Source of the DNA: Anaeromyxobacter dehalogenans 2CP-1
GTDB taxonomy: Bacteria; Myxococcota; Myxococcia; Myxococcales; Anaeromyxobacteraceae
Direction of reading: 5' to 3'
DNA length: 64,000 nt
Assembly: GCF_000022145.1 (NCBI RefSeq)
Contig: NC_011891.1
Span: forward strand, 1,996,001-2,060,000
Shown: positions 34,552 through 42,711 of the stretch, one piece after another
Numbering within the stretch: the stretch's first letter is position 1
Layout of the letters: the number at the start of each line of letters is the position of its first letter
The notes under the pieces: model-generated
The model's input: the letters and a program-made list of their open reading frames with translations, nothing else
Database searches by the model: none
What the model was told of the DNA's origin: nothing
Program-made: the position numbers and the translations under genes

Positions 34552-35679
34552 ATGAAGCTTCAGGGTCTTCGCATCGCGCTCGCTGGCGCGCTCGCGCTCG
34601 GTCTCGCCGCGTGCGGCTCGTCCAGCAACGACGCGCCCGCCCGGATCAACGTCCGCCTGGTGGACGCGCCCGGCGACTACACGCAGCTGTTCCTCGACGT
34701 CCGCGAGGTGCAGATCGACGGACCGGACGGCTGGCAGACGCTGGGCACCTGGACCGGCGGCCCGATCGACCTGCTCACGCTCACCAACGGCCTGAGCAAG
34801 ACGCTGGCCGAGAACGCGCCGATCGCGGCGGGTCACTACGGGCAGATGCGCCTGCTGCTCGGGCCGGACAACACCGTGGTGGTGGACGGCATCGCCGAGC
34901 CGCAGCCGCTCAAGGTGCCCTCGGGCATGCAGTCGGGGGTGAAGCTCACCGTCAACTTCGACGTCGAGCCCGGCACCACCAAGGACGTCTTCATCGACTT
35001 CGACGCCCACAAGTCGATCTTCGTCCACCGCGCCGGCAACTCCGACCAGTACATCCTCCGCCCGGTGGTGCGCGCGTTCGACCAGGTGGTCACCGGCACC
35101 ATCTCCGGCACGGTCACCGCGGGCGGCACGGCGGTGGCGGGCGCCACGGTGCTCGTCGAGACGGTCGAGGGCGGCGCGCCGAGCGTGGTCCGCGCCACCG
35201 TGACGGGCGCCGACGGCAAGTACGCGGTCGGCCTGCTGCCGGTCGCCACGACCTATTACGTGGTCACGCAGCCGGTGGTCGGCGGCACGGTCTACCAGAC
35301 CTTCGCGAGCGGGCCGATCGAGCTCACCGCGGCGGCGCCGCTGCCGGTGCAGGACGTCGCGCTCACCGTGGCGGCCGAGCACGGCGGCATCAACGGCGCG
35401 GTGACGCCCATCGCGACCGACACGCAGCGCGACCTGCTGCAGGTCGTCCAGCCGTTCGGGGCGACGCCGGTGAACCTGATCGTCCGCGAGGTCACCCCGG
35501 TGGTGGCCGCGACCGAGACGTTCGCGGCGCCGGACCTGCCCACCGGCGCCTACTCGCTGGTGCTCACGCGCGACACGTTCGACGCGAACGGCGACCAGAC
35601 CGGCCACGCCGTGGCCGCGCCGGTGGCCGCGACCGTGACGAACGGCGCCACCGCGAACGTGGCGCTCACGGCGCCGTAG
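34552..35679 (+). CDS. DUF4382 lipoprotein with carboxypeptidase-regulatory-like repeat
   Basis: 375 residues. Lipoprotein signal with LAAC lipobox (ALALGLAACGSSS). Residues about 30-180 form a DUF4382 domain (INVRLVDAPGDYTQLFLDV, VQIDGPDGW). A beta-sandwich of carboxypeptidase-regulatory type follows (GTISGTVTAGGTAVAGATVL, GADGKYAVGLLPV), with a second, more degenerate one at the end. Surface-exposed and probably binds polymer or ligand. Excellent AAGGAGG at 34538-34544. A strong terminator follows at 35729. Confidence 0.8.
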   Translation: MKLQGLRIALAGALALGLAACGSSSNDAPARINVRLVDAPGDYTQLFLDVREVQIDGPDGWQTLGTWTGGPIDLLTLTNGLSKTLAENAPIAAGHYGQMRLLLGPDNTVVVDGIAEPQPLKVPSGMQSGVKLTVNFDVEPGTTKDVFIDFDAHKSIFVHRAGNSDQYILRPVVRAFDQVVTGTISGTVTAGGTAVAGATVLVETVEGGAPSVVRATVTGADGKYAVGLLPVATTYYVVTQPVVGGTVYQTFASGPIELTAAAPLPVQDVALTVAAEHGGINGAVTPIATDTQRDLLQVVQPFGATPVNLIVREVTPVVAATETFAAPDLPTGAYSLVLTRDTFDANGDQTGHAVAAPVAATVTNGATANVALTAP

Positions 35680-35728
35680 CCGCGCAGGACCGGATCCCGG
35701 GGCGCAGCCCCGTGGATCGGGAGGGGAG

Positions 35729-35770
35729 ACGGCCCCGCTGCCCATCGCCGGGCGGCGGGGCCGTGCCTTT
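35729..35770. terminator. Bidirectional intrinsic terminator
   Basis: ACGGCCCCGCTGCCC pairs with GGGCGGCGGGGCCGT (one bulge) around ATCGCC, followed by GCCTTTCC on the plus strand. It lies between the DUF4382 gene and the converging end of the liv operon. Confidence 0.7.
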
Positions 35771-35781
35771 CCGGCCACGCC

Positions 35782-36567
35782 CTACTGCGCGGTGTAGCCG
35801 CCGTCGACCACCGCCGCCGACCCGGTGACCCCGGCGGCGCGGTCGCTCGCCAGGAACAGCGCGTAGTCGGCCACCTCGCGCGGCGAGAGCAGCCGCCGCT
35901 GCGGGACGAGCGGGTAGATGACGTCCTCCAGCACGCGCTCCAGCGGCACGCCGCGGGTGCGGGCCAGGTCGGCGAGCTGGTTGCGCACGAGCGGCGTGTC
36001 CACGTAGCCCGGGCAGAGCGCGTTCACGGTGATGCCGTCGGCGGCGCCCTCCAGCGCGGCCACCTTGGTGAGCCCGAGCAGCCCGTGCTTCGCGCTGTTG
36101 TAGGCCGCCTTCCCGGCGAAGCCGACGAGGCCGTTCACCGACGCCACGTTCACGACGCGCCCGTGCCGCTGCCGGCGCATGACCGGGAACGCGTGCTTGG
36201 TGGCGAGGAACGGCCCGACCAGCATGACCCGCAGCAGCAGCTCGAACTTCTCGGTGGGGAACGCGTCGAGCGGCGCCACGTGCTGCAGCCCGGCGTTGTT
36301 CACGAGCACGTCGAGCCGCCCGTGCGCGGCGAGCACCGCGGCGACCGCCCGCTCCACGTCCGCCTCGCGGGTGACGTCGCAGCCGATGCCCTGCGCCACG
36401 AGCCCCTGGGCCGCCAGCGCGGCGGCGGCCTGCCCGGCGCCCGCGGCGTCGAGGTCGGCCAGAACCACCCGGGCGCCCTCCCGCGCGAGCTGCTCCGCGA
36501 TCTCGCGGCCGATGCCGCTCGCCGCGCCGGTGACCAGCGCGGCCCGCCCGTCCAGCCCAGCGCTCAT
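35782..36567 (-). CDS. 3-hydroxybutyrate-dehydrogenase-like short-chain dehydrogenase
   Basis: 261 residues. NAD-binding TGAASGIG near residue 14, NNAG, and the Ser-Tyr-Lys triad (ASVNGLVG, YNSAKHG). CPGYVDTPLVRNQL matches D-3-hydroxybutyrate dehydrogenases. It oxidises D-3-hydroxybutyrate to acetoacetate with NAD. It is the last gene of the liv operon and overlaps livM by 4 bp, which suggests the transporter brings in the substrate or a related short-chain acid. Relatives acting on other hydroxyacids cannot be excluded. Confidence 0.8.
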   Translation of the reverse strand: MSAGLDGRAALVTGAASGIGREIAEQLAREGARVVLADLDAAGAGQAAAALAAQGLVAQGIGCDVTREADVERAVAAVLAAHGRLDVLVNNAGLQHVAPLDAFPTEKFELLLRVMLVGPFLATKHAFPVMRRQRHGRVVNVASVNGLVGFAGKAAYNSAKHGLLGLTKVAALEGAADGITVNALCPGYVDTPLVRNQLADLARTRGVPLERVLEDVIYPLVPQRRLLSPREVADYALFLASDRAAGVTGSAAVVDGGYTAQ

Positions 36568-37505
36568 GGCTTCCCTCCGGTGAACGACCGCCGCACCAGC
36601 GCGCGGACCTCGCCCACGATCCCGCGGCGGAACGCGACCACGCAGGCGACGAACACCGCGCCGGTGATCACCGTCACCCACGAGCCGGTGTCGGCAAGGT
36701 AGTTCTCGAGCGCCACCACCAGCAGCGCCCCCACCGAAGGCCCGAGCACCGTGCCCATGCCGCCGAGCAGGGTCATGAGCACCACCTCGCCCGACCGGTG
36801 CCAGTGCACGTCGGAGAGCGAGGCGAACTGGAGCACCACCGCCTTCAGCCCGCCCGCCAGGCCGGAGACGCCGGCCGAGAGCACGAACGCGAGCAGCTTG
36901 TAGCGGGCCACGTCGTAGCCGAGCGAGACCGCGCGCGGCTCGTTCTCGCGGATGGCGCGGAGCACGTGGCCGAACGGGGAGTGGATGGCGCGGTGGAGCA
37001 GCCAGAAGCCGGCCAGGAACGCGGCGTACACGAACCAGTAGGCGGTGCGCGGGTCGTCGAGCGGGATCAGCCCGAGCGCGCGGCCGCGCGGGATGCCCTG
37101 CAGCCCGTCCTCGCCGCCGGTCCAGGGCAGCTGGACCACCAGGAAGTACACGAGCTGCGCGAAGCCCAGCGTGATCATCGCGAAGTAGATGCCGGAGCGC
37201 CGGATGGCGAGCGCCCCGAACACGAGGCCCAGCGCGGCGGCGAGCGCGGTGCCGAGCAGCACCGCCACCTCCGGCGGCAGCCCCCAGCTCCGCAGCGCCC
37301 AGCCGGTGGCGTAGGCGGACGCGCCCAGGAACGCGGCGTGGCCGAAGGAGAGCAGCCCGGTGTAGCCGAGCAGCAGGTTGAACGCGCTCGCGAACAGCGC
37401 CAGGCAGAGCACGTTCATGGCGAAGACCGGGTACACCACGAACGGCGCGGCCAGCCCCGCGGCGAGCAGGGCCAGCCAGCCCCAGGTGACGAGCCGCCCG
37501 GGCAT
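36564..37505 (-). CDS. livM: Branched-chain-amino-acid-type ABC permease, LivM
   Basis: 313 residues, about eight to ten membrane helices. LivM hallmarks: FASAFNLLLGYTGLLSFGHAAFLG, and the EAA-like loop region RAIRENEPRAVSLGYDVARYKLLAF that docks on the ATPases. ATG at 37505, directly after livH (0-bp gap). Forms the inner-membrane channel with LivH. Confidence 0.9.
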   Translation of the reverse strand: MPGRLVTWGWLALLAAGLAAPFVVYPVFAMNVLCLALFASAFNLLLGYTGLLSFGHAAFLGASAYATGWALRSWGLPPEVAVLLGTALAAALGLVFGALAIRRSGIYFAMITLGFAQLVYFLVVQLPWTGGEDGLQGIPRGRALGLIPLDDPRTAYWFVYAAFLAGFWLLHRAIHSPFGHVLRAIRENEPRAVSLGYDVARYKLLAFVLSAGVSGLAGGLKAVVLQFASLSDVHWHRSGEVVLMTLLGGMGTVLGPSVGALLVVALENYLADTGSWVTVITGAVFVACVVAFRRGIVGEVRALVRRSFTGGKP

Positions 37506-38372
37506 CTAGCGCTCCCTCCCGAACAGCCCGGCGGGGCGCACCAGCAGCACGAGCGCCATCACCACGAACACCACCACGCTGGAGGCGGGCGGGTACCAGA
37601 AGCGCGTCAGGCCCTCGAGCAGCCCGACGCCGAGGCCGGTGACGATGGCGCCGCCGATCGACCCCATGCCGCCGATCACCACCACCGCGAACACCACCAT
37701 GATGACGCTCGACCCCATGAGCGGCGTCACCTGGTACACCGGCGCGGCCACCACGCCGGCGAACGCGGCGAGCGCCGCGCCGAAGCCGTAGGTGAGCGTG
37801 AACATGAGCGGCACGTTCACCCCGAACGCCTGCAGCAGCTTCGGGTTCTCCGTGCCGGCGCGCAGGTACGCGCCCAGCTTGGTCCGCTCGATGACGAACC
37901 AGCAGGCGAGGCACACCGCCAGCGACAGGCCCACCGCCCAGGCGCGGTACAGCGGCAGGAACATGAAGCCGAGGTTCACGCCGCCGCGCAGCCAGCCCGG
38001 CACCGGGTAGGCGAAGCCGGAGTTGCCGTAGGCGTGATGGAACAGCCCCTCCGCGATGAGCGTGAGGCCGAACGTGAGCAGCAGGCCGTAGAGCGGATCC
38101 AGCCCCTGCAGGCGGCGCAGCAGCGTCCGCTCGACGGCCATGCCGACGAGGCCCACCGCGAGCGGCGCGAGCAGGAGCGCCCAGCCGTAGGGGACGCCCA
38201 GGTACGTGAGCCCCATCCACGCGGCGAAGGCGCCCATCATGTACTGCGCGCCGTGGGCGAAGTTCACCACGTCGAGCAGGCCGAAGATGACCGCGAGGCC
38301 CAGCGAGAGGAGCGCGTAGAACGCGCCGTTGATGAGGCCGAGGAAGAGCTGGCCGAAGAGCGCCTGGGTCAT
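37506..38372 (-). CDS. livH: Branched-chain-amino-acid-type ABC permease, LivH
   Basis: 288 residues, about eight membrane helices. Family motifs: GLINGAFYALLSLGLAVIFG and LDVVNFAHGAQYMMGAFAAW at the start, and GMGSIGGAIVTGLGVGLLEG near the end. Heterodimer partner of LivM. ATG 38372, 57 bp downstream of livK. Confidence 0.9.
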   Translation of the reverse strand: MTQALFGQLFLGLINGAFYALLSLGLAVIFGLLDVVNFAHGAQYMMGAFAAWMGLTYLGVPYGWALLLAPLAVGLVGMAVERTLLRRLQGLDPLYGLLLTFGLTLIAEGLFHHAYGNSGFAYPVPGWLRGGVNLGFMFLPLYRAWAVGLSLAVCLACWFVIERTKLGAYLRAGTENPKLLQAFGVNVPLMFTLTYGFGAALAAFAGVVAAPVYQVTPLMGSSVIMVVFAVVVIGGMGSIGGAIVTGLGVGLLEGLTRFWYPPASSVVVFVVMALVLLVRPAGLFGRER

Positions 38373-38429
38373 GGGGGACGGGGCCCGGCGCGCGCCGCCG
38401 GCGGGCGGCGCGGCGCCGGGCGCGCGGGG

Positions 38430-39644
38430 CTACCTCTTCGCCAGCGGGCAGGCCTGGGCCTCGACCGAGGGGAACGCCTCGGCGGCCGGGATGGTCTTCA
38501 CGATCTGGTAGTAGTCCCAGGGCTGCTTCGAGTCCTTCGGCGCCTTCACGCGGGCGAGGTACATGTCGTGGCGCAGCAGCCCGTCGGGCCCGATGCGGGC
38601 GTTCTTCGCGAAGAAGTCGCTCACCGGCGTCTCGCGCATCTTCGCCATCACCGCGTCGGCGTCGTCGGTGCCGGCCGCCTGCACCGCCTTCAGGTAGTGC
38701 ATGACCGACGAGTACACGCCGGCCTGGACCATGGTCGGCATCTTCCCGTGCTTCTGGAAGAAGCGCCGCGACCACTTGCGCGTCTCGTCGTTCAGGTCCC
38801 AGTAGAACGCGGTGGTGAGGTACATGCCCTTGGCCGCCTCGAGCCCGAGGCTGTGCACGTCGGTGATGAACACGAGCAGGCCGGCCAGGCTCTGCTTCGG
38901 CGTGATGCCGAACTCCTCGGCCTGGCGGATGGAGTTCACGGTGTCCGCGCCGGCGTTCGCGAGGCCGACGATCTTCGCGCCGGAGCCCTGCGCCTGCAGC
39001 AGGTAGCTGGAGAAGTCGGTGGTCCCGGGGGAGGGGTAGCGCGCGGCGCCGAGCACCTTGCCGCCGGCCGCCTTCACCACCTTGGTGGTGTCCTCCTCCA
39101 GCGACTTCCCGAAGATGTAGTCGGCGGTCAGGAAGAACCAGGAGTCGCCGCCCTGCTTCACCACCTCGCGGCCGGTGCCGTTCGCGAGCGCCCAGTTGTT
39201 GTAGGTGTAGTGCACGTTGTACCGGGTGCACTTCTCGCCGGTGAACGCGGTGGTGCCCGGGCCGGAGAGCAGCGTGATGCGCTTCTTCTCCGCCGCGACC
39301 GGCATCACCGCGCCGGCGGTGGACGAGGAGACCAGGTCCACGATGGCGTCCACCTGGCCCTCGTCGATCCACTTGCGCGCGATGTTGGAGGCGACGTCGG
39401 CCTTGAGCTGGTGGTCGGCGGAGACGAGCTCGACGGGCTTGCCGAGGACCTTGCCGCCGAAGTCCTCCACGGCGATCCGCGCCGCCACCACCGAGCCGGG
39501 GCCGGCCAGGTCGGCGTAGTAGCCGGTCATGTCGGTGAGGACGCCGAGCTTGACCTTGCCGTCGGAGAGCTTCTCCGCGGCGGGGGCGGGCGCCGCGCCG
39601 GCGGCGAGGCCGGCGGTGACGAGGGCGAGGGCGAACCGGTGCAT
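38430..39644 (-). CDS. livK: Periplasmic substrate-binding protein, LivK type
   Basis: 404 residues, cleavable signal peptide (FALALVTAGLAAGAAPAPAA). Type I periplasmic binding fold: KLGVLTDMTGYYADLAGPGS, DGQVDAIVDLVSSSTAGAVM and GTTDFSSYLLQAQGSGAKIV. The later part (LLRHDMYLARVKAPKDSKQP) resembles the subgroup that binds aromatic or short-chain carboxylates rather than leucine, but the ligand is not determined. ATG 39644 has GGAGGA four to five bases upstream; an upstream ATG at 39656 lacks one. Confidence 0.85.
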   Translation of the reverse strand: MHRFALALVTAGLAAGAAPAPAAEKLSDGKVKLGVLTDMTGYYADLAGPGSVVAARIAVEDFGGKVLGKPVELVSADHQLKADVASNIARKWIDEGQVDAIVDLVSSSTAGAVMPVAAEKKRITLLSGPGTTAFTGEKCTRYNVHYTYNNWALANGTGREVVKQGGDSWFFLTADYIFGKSLEEDTTKVVKAAGGKVLGAARYPSPGTTDFSSYLLQAQGSGAKIVGLANAGADTVNSIRQAEEFGITPKQSLAGLLVFITDVHSLGLEAAKGMYLTTAFYWDLNDETRKWSRRFFQKHGKMPTMVQAGVYSSVMHYLKAVQAAGTDDADAVMAKMRETPVSDFFAKNARIGPDGLLRHDMYLARVKAPKDSKQPWDYYQIVKTIPAAEAFPSVEAQACPLAKR

Positions 39645-39671
39645 GCTTCCTCCCATCCGTGTGTGCGGGCG

Positions 39672-40403
39672 TCAGACGCCCAGGAACCGCTGCAGCGACT
39701 CCATCCGTGACTCCAGCTCGGCGCGCGCCACCTCGCCGACCACCCGGCCGCGCTCGACGAGCAGGTGCCGATCGGCGAGCGGCGCGACGAAGCGGAAGTT
39801 CTGCTCCACCAGCACCAGCGTGAACCCGTGGTCCTTCAGGGCGCGGACGGCCCGCCCCAGCGCCTGGACGATCACCGGGGCGAGCCCCTCGGTGATCTCG
39901 TCGAGCAGCAGCAGGCGCGCGCCGGTGCGCAGGATCCGGGCGAGCGCCAGCATCTGCTGCTCGCCGCCGGAGAGGCGTGAGCCGGGGCTCCTCCGGCGCT
40001 CCCACAGGTTCGGGAACATCTCGTAGATGCGCTCGAGCGGCATGCCGCCGCTGCGCACCTCGGGGAGCAGCGTGAGGTTCTCCTCGGCGGTGAGGCGCGA
40101 GAAGATCCCGCGCTCCTCCGGGCAGTAGCCGACGCCCAGGTGCACGATCCGGTGCGTGGGCATGCGGACGGTCTCGCGCCCGTTCACCACCACCGACCCG
40201 GTGCGGCGGCCGGTGAGCCCCAGGATGGCCTTCAGCGTGGTGGTGCGGCCCGAGCCGTTCCGGCCGAGCAGCGTGACCACCTCCCCGGCGGCGACCGCGA
40301 GGTCCACGCCGTGGAGCACGTGCGACTCACCGTAGAACGCGTGCAGGCCGGAGACGCGCAGCATCTCGCCGGCCGGCGCCGGGGCGGGGAAGGGCGCCGT
40401 CAC
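39672..40403 (-). CDS. livF: ABC ATPase, LivF type, Walker A Lys replaced by Arg
   Basis: 243 residues from GTG 40403, overlapping livG by 4 bp. ABC features: Walker A GRNGSGRTTT, signature RLSGGEQQMLALAR, Walker B LLLLDEITEGLAP, and the switch His replaced in VLVEQNFRFV by Gln-Asn as usual for LivF. The Walker A lysine (GxxGxGKT) is Arg here. Similar GRNGSGR variants occur in some LivF proteins, so the change may be tolerated, with LivG providing the canonical site. Confidence 0.85.
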   Translation of the reverse strand: MTAPFPAPAPAGEMLRVSGLHAFYGESHVLHGVDLAVAAGEVVTLLGRNGSGRTTTLKAILGLTGRRTGSVVVNGRETVRMPTHRIVHLGVGYCPEERGIFSRLTAEENLTLLPEVRSGGMPLERIYEMFPNLWERRRSPGSRLSGGEQQMLALARILRTGARLLLLDEITEGLAPVIVQALGRAVRALKDHGFTLVLVEQNFRFVAPLADRHLLVERGRVVGEVARAELESRMESLQRFLGV

Positions 40404-41152
40404 GGGGACGCCCCGATGTACGCCTCGAGCACCGCGGGGTCGCGCGAGACCTCGTCGTAGGTCCCCTCGGCGAGCACGCTCCCGCGCGCCAGCACCGTGA
40501 CGCGGTCGGCGAGGTCGCGCACCACCGAGAGGTTGTGCTCGACCAGCACCACCGTGCGCCCGGCGGCCACCTGGCGGATGAGGCCGACCACGCGCCCGAC
40601 GTCCTCGTGCCCCATGCCCTGGGTCGGCTCGTCGAGCAGCATCACCTCCGGCTCGAGCGCGAGCGTGGTGGCGATCTCCAGCGCGCGCTTGCGGCCGTAG
40701 GGCAGCTCGACGGTGGTGACCTGCTCCTGCCCCTCCAGCCCCACCGCCGCGAGCAGCTCGCGGGCGCGCGCGTCGAGGACCGAGAGCGAGCGCTCCGGGC
40801 GCCAGAAGTGGAAGGAGGTGCCGAGCCCGCGCTGCAGCGCCACCCGCACGTTCTCGAGCGCGGTCAGGTCCGGGAACACCGCCGAGACCTGGAACGAGCG
40901 GACCAGCCCGCGGCGCGCGATCTCGGCGGGGCGGGCGCGGGTGATGTCCTCGCCGCGGAACAGGATGCTGCCCCGGGTCGCGGGGAGGAAGCGGGTGAGC
41001 AGGTTGAAGACGGTGGTCTTGCCCGCGCCGTTCGGCCCGATGAGCGCGTGGATGCTGCCGCGCGCGACGCGCAGCGAGACGCCGTTCACCGCCACGAACC
41101 CCTGGAACGCCTTCACCAGCTCCCGCGTCTCCAGGATCGTCTCGCCGTCCAT
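40400..41152 (-). CDS. livG: ABC ATPase, LivG type
   Basis: 250 residues from ATG 41152; a GTG at 41167 is possible and GGAGG overlaps the gap between them. Walker A GPNGAGKTT, signature ELPYGRKRALEIA (the LivG variant of LSGGQ), Walker B VMLLDEPTQGMGHED. First gene of livGFKH M-bdh; a promoter must lie in 41153-41427, which contains three dispersed repeats. Confidence 0.85.
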   Translation of the reverse strand: MDGETILETRELVKAFQGFVAVNGVSLRVARGSIHALIGPNGAGKTTVFNLLTRFLPATRGSILFRGEDITRARPAEIARRGLVRSFQVSAVFPDLTALENVRVALQRGLGTSFHFWRPERSLSVLDARARELLAAVGLEGQEQVTTVELPYGRKRALEIATTLALEPEVMLLDEPTQGMGHEDVGRVVGLIRQVAAGRTVVLVEHNLSVVRDLADRVTVLARGSVLAEGTYDEVSRDPAVLEAYIGASP

Positions 41153-41337
41153 ACGCCTCCGCCGCACCCGGGGAAGGCTCCATTAAGCAGGACGATACGG
41201 CCTGTCGAGGTGTGCCACCCCGTGAAGGACGCGCTCAGCGTGAACGGATCGACCCGCACGGAGCGTCATCGCGGCCCGGGAGGGATCGCGCAGCGCGTCG
41301 AGGCCGCGCGCGCCGCCGCCTCCCGACCCCGCCGCCT

Positions 41338-41412
41338 CCCGACCCAGAGTCGTTTCGCCCCGACCCAGAGTCGTTGGGACGGCCGAGCTTCGCCCCGACC
41401 CAGAGTCGTTGG
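41338..41412 (-). repeat. Three dispersed repeats in tandem
   Basis: Reverse-orientation copies CCCGACCCAGAGTCGTTTCG (41338-41357), CCCGACCCAGAGTCGTTGGG (41359-41378) and the same again at 41395-41413. The last two belong to a roughly 36-bp direct repeat continuing into GAC[G/C]GCCGAG. Located between livG's start and the 3' end of the hemerythrin gene. Confidence 0.85.
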
Positions 41413-41427
41413 GACCGCCGAGGCGGC

Positions 41428-41889
41428 TCAGGGCAGCGCGGGGGCCAGGGGCCCGCCGATGGCGTGCCCGGCCGCGGTCTCGTCGAGGATGGGGAAGAAC
41501 ACCGCCTCCTCGAGCTCGAAGTGCGCGAGCACCACGCCGAGCAGCCGATCGGCGTGTCGCACGAACCCGACCGCGTCCTCGGGATCGCCGGCGCGCCGGG
41601 CCAGCTCGGCCATCCAGCGGTGGATGATGTCGTGCTCGTAGCGCATGGAGGCGCTGAACGCGCGCGGCCCCTCGCAGGCGAACTTGTCCACCACCGGGTG
41701 GAGCGTCCGCTCCTCCCACTCCAGGTGGCCGCGCAGGCAGCGGTCGAGCCCGGCGACCACCTCGCGCATCGTCGCGGCGCGCGCCGCGGGCGGGCCGGAG
41801 GTGACCGCGCCCGCCTTCTCCGCCACCTCCTGCAGCCGCGCCCGGATCCCCGCGCGCGTGGCGCGCAGGGCGTCGGTGGCGCGGGCCAT
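41428..41889 (-). CDS. Hemerythrin-domain protein
   Basis: 153 residues, all-helical. Iron-ligand His/Glu pattern: LRGHLEWEERTLHPVVD, MRYEHDIIHRWMAEL and VLAHFELEEAVFFPIL. Overlaps the stop of the upstream RIC gene as TGATG, so it is translated with it. Probably binds O2 or NO, or delivers iron in the same repair response. It would be transcribed from the sigma-54 promoter at 42630. Confidence 0.8.
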   Translation of the reverse strand: MARATDALRATRAGIRARLQEVAEKAGAVTSGPPAARAATMREVVAGLDRCLRGHLEWEERTLHPVVDKFACEGPRAFSASMRYEHDIIHRWMAELARRAGDPEDAVGFVRHADRLLGVVLAHFELEEAVFFPILDETAAGHAIGGPLAPALP

Positions 41890-42584
41890 CAGCCCCGCGC
41901 CTCGGCGGTCGCGCGCCCGGCGAAGCGCGGCATGAGCACGTGGTTCTCGAGGTGGACGTGGCGGAGCACGTCGGTCTCGAGCGTCTCCAGCTCGCTCATG
42001 AGCACGCGGTAGCTGCGGCAGCCCCACTCCGGCACGGTGAAGCCCTCGGAGAGCGCGCGGATCCGCTCGAGCAGCGCGCCGACCTGGAGGTGGTCGCTCA
42101 TCATTCCCTCGAGCTCCTTGCGGAGGATCTCGCGGTCCGGGGCCGGCGAGAGGAGCGCGGGGAACAGCACCGCCTCCTCGTGGTCGAGGTGCGGCTCGAG
42201 CGCGGCGGCCAGCTCGAGGAACGCGTCGCGCACGCCGAGCAGGCGAGGGTTGTGGTCCCCGTGGACGCTCGCGACCTTGTGCGCGAGCGGCTCGAGGAAC
42301 GGCAGGGTCCGACGCAGGTAGGCGTGGTGGCGGTCCACGATGCGGGCGACGAGCGCGAAGGTGGAGAGCGCGCGGGGATCCTCGTCGCCGTTCGCCTGGG
42401 GGAGCGACGCCTCGAGCTCGGCGAAGACCGTGTCCGGGTCGAGCGCGCGCGGGCGGCAGGCCTCGGCGACGCTGACATCGCCGTGGCAGCAGAAGTCGAT
42501 GCGGTGCTTCTGGAAGATGCGGGCGGTGACGGCGTGGGCGGTGACGATCTCGGCGACGGTGGCGTTGCGGTCGATGGCGGGCAT
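41889..42584 (-). CDS. scdA: Iron-sulfur cluster repair di-iron protein (RIC/ScdA/YtfE)
   Basis: 231 residues. N-terminal ScdA domain with FQKHRIDFCCHGDVSVAEAC (double Cys and Cys), then the hemerythrin-like di-iron domain: DRHHAYLRRTLP, HLDHEEAVLFPALL, DHLQVGALL and HVHLENHVLMPRF. Repairs Fe-S clusters after nitrosative or oxidative damage and can release NO. GAGGAG precedes the ATG. A matching sigma-54 promoter is 30-45 bp upstream and a sigma-54 activator gene diverges from it. Confidence 0.9.
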   Translation of the reverse strand: MPAIDRNATVAEIVTAHAVTARIFQKHRIDFCCHGDVSVAEACRPRALDPDTVFAELEASLPQANGDEDPRALSTFALVARIVDRHHAYLRRTLPFLEPLAHKVASVHGDHNPRLLGVRDAFLELAAALEPHLDHEEAVLFPALLSPAPDREILRKELEGMMSDHLQVGALLERIRALSEGFTVPEWGCRSYRVLMSELETLETDVLRHVHLENHVLMPRFAGRATAEARG

Positions 42585-42614
42585 GTTCGTTCGTTTCTCC
42601 TCGGGGGAGCCCAG

Positions 42615-42630
42615 AGCACGGGCCGTGCCG
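42615..42630 (-). promoter_or_regulatory. Sigma-54 promoter of the RIC-hemerythrin operon
   Basis: Minus strand CGGCACGGCCCGTGCT: GGCACG at -24, GTGCT at -12, GG (42629-42628) and GC (42617-42616) separated by exactly 10 bp. Start site near 42604, leader about 20 nt. It closely matches the Dcu promoter at 18089-18073. GCACGGCCCGTGC is also a perfect palindrome, so an operator is the alternative reading. A second palindrome, TTCCGGGCCGGAA, lies at 42648-42660. Confidence 0.6.
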
Positions 42631-42711
42631 GATGCCGATCCCCCGGTTTCCGGGCCGGAATGCGCCGATGCGCGCCGCGGCGGGCCCGGTTAAGCTCCAG
42701 CCTGGAACACC

